Assembly (NCBI GenBank): GCA_013398275.1
Contig: VZSE01006029.1
Location: 3,244,630-3,308,629, forward strand
Direction: 5' to 3'
Length of the DNA: 64,000 nucleotides
DNA from: Promerops cafer
Taxonomy: Eukaryota; Chordata; Aves; Passeriformes; Nectariniidae
Shown: in pieces, positions 63,862-64,000 of the stretch
How positions within the stretch are numbered: position 1 is the stretch's first letter
Layout: every line of letters starts with the position of its first letter
The notes under the pieces: generated by a model
Told to the model about the DNA's origin: nothing
Seen by the model: the letters and a program-made list of their open reading frames with translations, nothing else
Databases searched by the model: none
Position numbers and translations under genes: made by a program

Positions 63862-64000
63862 TGCTGAAGGGGGGCTCCAGAGAAAGGGCTTGACCTGGGG
63901 GGGAATTGCATCCCCCCTTGTCCTCCTAATTGATGCTTTTTATCAATTATGCTAATTTCCTAAAACCTATAAAAATGTACTCTCTCCTGGGGAGGTCTTT
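63862..64000 (+). mobile_element. Probable retroviral LTR (5' part), cut by window edge
   Basis: The segment starts TGCTGAAGGGGGGCTCCAG. It has a GC-clamp-like G-run and C-run pair (GGGGGGG...CCCCCC near 63897-63917), CTTGTCCTCCTAATTGATGC, then CAATTATGCTAATTTCC, then a TATA box CCTATAAAAATG at about 63967-63978, followed by a pyrimidine-rich start. This order resembles the U3-R junction of songbird endogenous retrovirus LTRs. The rest lies outside the window, so the type (solo LTR or full provirus) and family are open. Confidence 0.5.

Larger units (their letters stand above)
8042..64000 (-). other. XKR4: XKR4 intron 2 (inferred, incomplete)
   Basis: This is an inference. Mammalian XKR4 has three coding exons with introns of roughly 200 kb. 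The short second exon, which encodes the segment just upstream of LTAAASL, was looked for on the minus strand and not seen, and no other gene interrupts this stretch. The contents are CR1 and LTR fragments, microsatellites and AT-rich unique sequence. The intron continues beyond the right edge. Exon 2 could have been missed because it is only about 200 bases long. Confidence 0.7.

Overview
The window is vertebrate nuclear DNA, most likely from a bird and probably a songbird. The evidence is AT-rich noncoding sequence, several CR1-type LINE fragments whose 3' ends carry the characteristic repeated GATTCTGTGAT-like terminus, and LTRs resembling the avian ERVL (class III) group. The repeat-family names rest on recalled consensus sequences, not on a search.

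Only one coding exon can be supported: the last coding exon of XKR4 (XK-related protein 4, a caspase-activated phospholipid scramblase), on the minus strand at 7095-8041. It starts at a clear splice acceptor and ends at a TAA stop. In mammals XKR4 has three coding exons separated by very large introns. I could not find the short second exon or the first exon here. The simplest reading is that 1 to about 6.4 kb is 3' flank or late 3' UTR, about 6.4-7.1 kb is proximal 3' UTR, and everything from 8042 to 64000 is one uninterrupted part of XKR4 intron 2.

That intron holds mobile-element debris and simple repeats. There are three probable ERVL-type LTRs (15879-16783, 29079-29661, 50515-51078) and a probable retroviral LTR cut by the right edge (63862-64000). 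There are four CR1 fragments: 32061-32295 and 40770-41075 on the minus strand, 43230-44233 and 52610-52913 on the plus strand. A (CATC)n microsatellite lies at 36158-36230, with several short tandem and inverted repeats elsewhere. All four LTRs are antisense to XKR4 transcription.

The feature that stands out most is an isolated CpG island at about 57.44-57.73 kb. It has 30 CpGs in 180 bp, GC boxes and a near-consensus CTCF-type motif, and sits in otherwise AT-rich, CpG-poor intron. It may be an alternative or noncoding promoter or an insulator. A near-perfect 20-bp-arm hairpin at 28604-28648 is the next most interesting item. I see no operon, CRISPR array, tRNA, rRNA or other intact protein-coding gene. 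The remaining open reading frames look like chance or repeat-derived frames. No previously undescribed multi-gene system is evident.
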